A stretch of 64,000 bases of DNA from SAR92 clade bacterium (GTDB lineage Bacteria; Pseudomonadota; Gammaproteobacteria; Pseudomonadales; Porticoccaceae), in contig SHBP01000004.1 of NCBI GenBank assembly GCA_004211905.1, positions 110,172 to 174,171 on the forward strand. Direction: 5' to 3'. Position 1 is the stretch's first letter, and each line of letters begins with the position of its first letter. Shown piece after piece: positions 61,907 to 64,000 of this stretch. Below the pieces are notes generated by a model, which worked only from the letters and a program-made list of their open reading frames with translations, did not search any database and was not told where the DNA came from. Made by a program: the position numbers and the translations under genes.

Positions 61907-63166
61907 ATGGAGTCGTACTACACAGCCACACAGAATGATCGTCTCCAATTCCCATCACTGGATGATCATGACACCGCAGACATCTGCGTGATCGGAGCGG
62001 GTTACACAGGGCTCTCCTCTGCCCTGCATCTTGCCCAAAAAGGCTACAAAGTGATTGTCTTGGAGGCTGAGACGGTTGCATTTGGAGCGTCGGGTAGAAA
62101 CGGTGGACACGTCGGTATAGGCCAAAGAGCTGATCAGGCAGAACTAGAGGCTGAATACGGCCACCAGACCGCGAGCCTCCTATGGGATATGGGCTTGGAA
62201 GCTGTAGACACAGTGAAAAATCTAATCTCCACATACAACATTGATTGTGACTTAAAACATGGCGACATGCACTTGGCCCACAAACGCGGGCTATGTGCGG
62301 GAATGAAGAAAGAAATCGACTTTTTGGGCGAGAGATATAACTTTCACGATTTGGAATATATACCTGAGGAGCGACTGCATGAGGCCGTAGGCAGTGATGG
62401 TTTCTACGGAGCGGTATGGGATAAGGCGTCATGTCACTTGCACCCACTGAATTATGCTCTTGGCCTAGCGGGCGCGGCTATCAAGGCCGGAGTGACAATA
62501 TATGAACATTCAAGAGTTACCTCTTATGGGGGCTCCCCTCTCGTCATCAGCACTGCCACCGGCCGGGTAACTGCATCTGAAATAATACTCGCCTGTAATG
62601 GATACATTGAGAAGCTTGAGCCGAAGATTAATGGGTACATTATGCCCATCAATAACTTTGTGCTTGCTACAGAGCCTTTAACTGATGATATGGCCCGCTC
62701 GATCATTCCAAAGGATACCTCCATGGCCGACAGTCGCTTTGTTATTAATTACTGGAAGCTATCGGGTGATAACCGTTTGATATTCGGAGGTGGAGAAAAT
62801 TATCGTCGTAAATTCCCAAAAGACATCAAGGGGTTTGTAGGGAAGTATATGCGTCAAATTTATCCCCAGCTTGCCGATACGCAAATTGACTATGGTTGGG
62901 GTGGTACTCTAGCTATTACCATGAACAGGTTGCCTCATTTTGGTCGAATCCAAGACAATATATGGCACTTACAGGGCTATTCTGGCCACGGCGTACCCAC
63001 CGCAACATTCGCTGGAAAGCTTGTTGCAGAGGCTATTAGTGGGAAATTAGAGCGCTTTGATGTTATGTCCAACCTCTCTACTCGACGATTCCCTGGTGGA
63101 ACACTCTTACGCTGGCCAGGAATGGTGTCAGCTATGCTTTATTACTCGCTCCGTGATAGGTTTTAA
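61907..63166 (+). CDS. puuB: Gamma-glutamylputrescine oxidase PuuB-like FAD oxidoreductase
   Basis: A 419-residue DAO-family flavoenzyme that oxidises gamma-glutamylputrescine to the aldehyde. The N-terminal ESYYTATQN is the family start, followed by the FAD loop CVIGAGYTGLSSALHLAQ (27-44), VAFGASGRNGGHVGIGQ, and C-terminal LQGYSGHGVPTATFAGKLVA. The ATG 61907 lies 45 bp past operator 2. It forms an operon with the TetR gene (11-bp gap) and is divergent from puuA. Confidence 0.9.
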   Translation: MESYYTATQNDRLQFPSLDDHDTADICVIGAGYTGLSSALHLAQKGYKVIVLEAETVAFGASGRNGGHVGIGQRADQAELEAEYGHQTASLLWDMGLEAVDTVKNLISTYNIDCDLKHGDMHLAHKRGLCAGMKKEIDFLGERYNFHDLEYIPEERLHEAVGSDGFYGAVWDKASCHLHPLNYALGLAGAAIKAGVTIYEHSRVTSYGGSPLVISTATGRVTASEIILACNGYIEKLEPKINGYIMPINNFVLATEPLTDDMARSIIPKDTSMADSRFVINYWKLSGDNRLIFGGGENYRRKFPKDIKGFVGKYMRQIYPQLADTQIDYGWGGTLAITMNRLPHFGRIQDNIWHLQGYSGHGVPTATFAGKLVAEAISGKLERFDVMSNLSTRRFPGGTLLRWPGMVSAMLYYSLRDRF

Positions 63167-63177
63167 GGAGATCTACA

Positions 63178-63807
63178 ATGGCTAATATTCGTAAACTCAC
63201 TCCCAGATCCACACCAGTACAGAAGCGAGCCCAAGAACGTCGCGAACAGATTTTAACCATTACTGCTCAATTACTCGAGGAAGTGGGTCAAGATGACTTA
63301 ACCACCATCTTAGTGGCTAAGACTGTGGGCATGTCTGTGGGCACCCTTTATCACTATTTTCCAAACAAGTATGCGATTCTCTATGCATTGGCGGAGCGCT
63401 GGCTAGGAGAAATGGATGTGGGCCTACGAAAACTGGAGGACTATCCAATAGAAACCCTTAGTCTAAAGAAATTTGTTGAGATTAGTACCGATAGAATGCT
63501 TCTCACCTATCAAAATCAGGAGGGTTTATTACCCTTGGTTCAGGCAATGTTTGGGGTGCCGGAGCTTAAGGAGCTTGATTCCCATCATGATGAGACCATC
63601 ATAGCCGCCATGGCGCGTATGTTTAAACGCCTTGAGATATCGAATAATCCCTCTGAGTTAGAGCGACTAGGTCGAGAGTGGTTGGAGGTTAGCCATGCCC
63701 TACTCTTGGTGATTGTCCATCAAGACACAACAGATGCTGCCCGGAGCTTATCTGATCTTAAGTTTTTGAGCCTATGTCTCCTTGAGCGGGCGAAAAGCCA
63801 ATTCTAA
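63178..63807 (+). CDS. TetR-family regulator of the puu locus
   Basis: A 209-residue regulator. A basic N-terminus is followed by the TetR helix-turn-helix (about 20-66: [20 protein letters not shown], then [28 protein letters not shown]). The C-terminal ligand domain (about 75-205) is probably where a polyamine or its glutamyl derivative binds. ATG 63178 follows AAGGAGATCTACA. It is cotranscribed with puuB and is likely to repress puuA and puuB through the paired palindromes, and so itself. It differs from the E. coli regulator PuuR (a Cro/CI-cupin protein). Confidence 0.85.
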   Translation: MANIRKLTPRSTPVQKRAQERREQILTITAQLLEEVGQDDLTTILVAKTVGMSVGTLYHYFPNKYAILYALAERWLGEMDVGLRKLEDYPIETLSLKKFVEISTDRMLLTYQNQEGLLPLVQAMFGVPELKELDSHHDETIIAAMARMFKRLEISNNPSELERLGREWLEVSHALLLVIVHQDTTDAARSLSDLKFLSLCLLERAKSQF

Positions 63808-64000
63808 CGAGTCGGTTCACGCATAGTGACAAATTCCTCCGCTGCAGACGGATGTATTCCCACAGTAGCGTCAAAATCGGCCTTGGTTGCCCCAGCCTTG
63901 ATGGCAATACCCATTCCTTGAATAATCTCTGCAGCATGCTCACCAACCATATGACACCCAACAACCTTATCGCTCGCCTTATCAACAATTAATTTCATTG
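63804..64000 (-). CDS. gor: Glutathione-disulfide reductase, C-terminal part (partial)
   Basis: About 65 residues ending the protein, cut by the window edge. [18 protein letters not shown] matches the dimer-interface active-site segment of glutathione reductase, with the His-Glu pair (HP..EE) that protonates the thiolate; [16 protein letters not shown] is also typical. Other members of the disulfide reductase family, such as trypanothione reductase-like proteins, are less likely. Its TAG stop overlaps the TetR stop by four bases (convergent). Confidence 0.85.
   Translation of the reverse strand, partial: MKLIVDKASDKVVGCHMVGEHAAEIIQGMGIAIKAGATKADFDATVGIHPSAAEEFVTMREPTR

Noticed and set aside
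61905..62447. 180-codon minus-strand frame over the start of puuB
   Set aside because: It overlaps the well-supported puuB gene entirely and reads as an arginine/cysteine/proline-rich shadow with no recognisable motif.

Overview
The window looks like chromosome of a free-living, probably marine gammaproteobacterium. G+C is visibly below 50 percent. It encodes a lipid A export and Kdo pathway (msbA, lpxK, kdsB), RNase E, CysB, an ETF/ETF-ubiquinone oxidoreductase set and a gamma-glutamylputrescine pathway. Gene order follows the Pseudomonas/Cellvibrio-type blocks comEC ... lpxK-kdsB-PTP-murB and rne-rluC-HAD ... maf-yceD-rpmF-plsX-fabD-fabG-acpP ... pabC-mltG-tmk-holB-tatD. No species can be named from the sequence alone.

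Layout. 1-400: tail of an unidentified gene, then tRNA-Glu and tRNA-Gly. 0.4-2.1 kb: a secreted histidine phosphatase, a lipoprotein and a flavodoxin. 2.2-12.8 kb: comEC, then the envelope run msbA-lpxK-kdsB-PTP-murB, then alkB-like, avtA and trmH. 12.8-15.2 kb: a small AT-rich accessory patch with a ribbon-helix-helix protein, two mutually similar 55-60 residue acidic proteins around a small lipoprotein, and an XRE regulator with operator-like palindromes. 15.3-25.7 kb: pabB, GNAT, rsmE, an HMG-CoA reductase, tRNA-Arg, a Ser/Thr kinase facing a PP2C phosphatase, a sterol-desaturase-family protein, a CNNM/CBS protein, two small secreted proteins and tRNA-Ser. 25.7-40.6 kb: rne with a long structured leader, then the rluC to tatD housekeeping block. 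40.6-49.0 kb: dimeric dUTPase, malate dehydrogenase, Bcp, a detached yajC, an AGCS symporter with a nucleotidase and a tail-anchored small protein, cysB, thrH, and TetR-DUF1285. 49.0-56.7 kb: ETF-QO and etfBA, an ECF sigma factor with a membrane partner, xthA and prc. 57-64 kb: a DUF885 peptidase-like protein, a solitary tyrosine recombinase, the divergent puuA/puuB-tetR locus, and the 3' end of glutathione reductase.

How genes work together. Lipid A-core assembly and export are transcribed in one run. Folate genes pabB and pabC are separate. The fatty-acid cluster lacks fabF after acpP. The puuA/puuB intergenic region carries two TTGAAT-N4-ATTCAA palindromes exactly 22 bp apart, probable operators of the adjacent TetR protein. 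The tRNA-Glu and yceD-rpmF transcription units share a 14-bp promoter block with a GC-rich discriminator, as expected of growth-rate-controlled genes.

The observations most worth a second look are: a HAD phosphatase gene whose only plausible start codon is ATC; the paired small acidic proteins with the XRE regulator; an HMG-CoA reductase with no other mevalonate gene in view; hairpins in the rne leader; a secreted protein built of two cysteine-matched repeats; and a lone tyrosine recombinase preceded by a 32-bp inverted repeat. I saw no CRISPR array, insertion sequence, rRNA or intact prophage.
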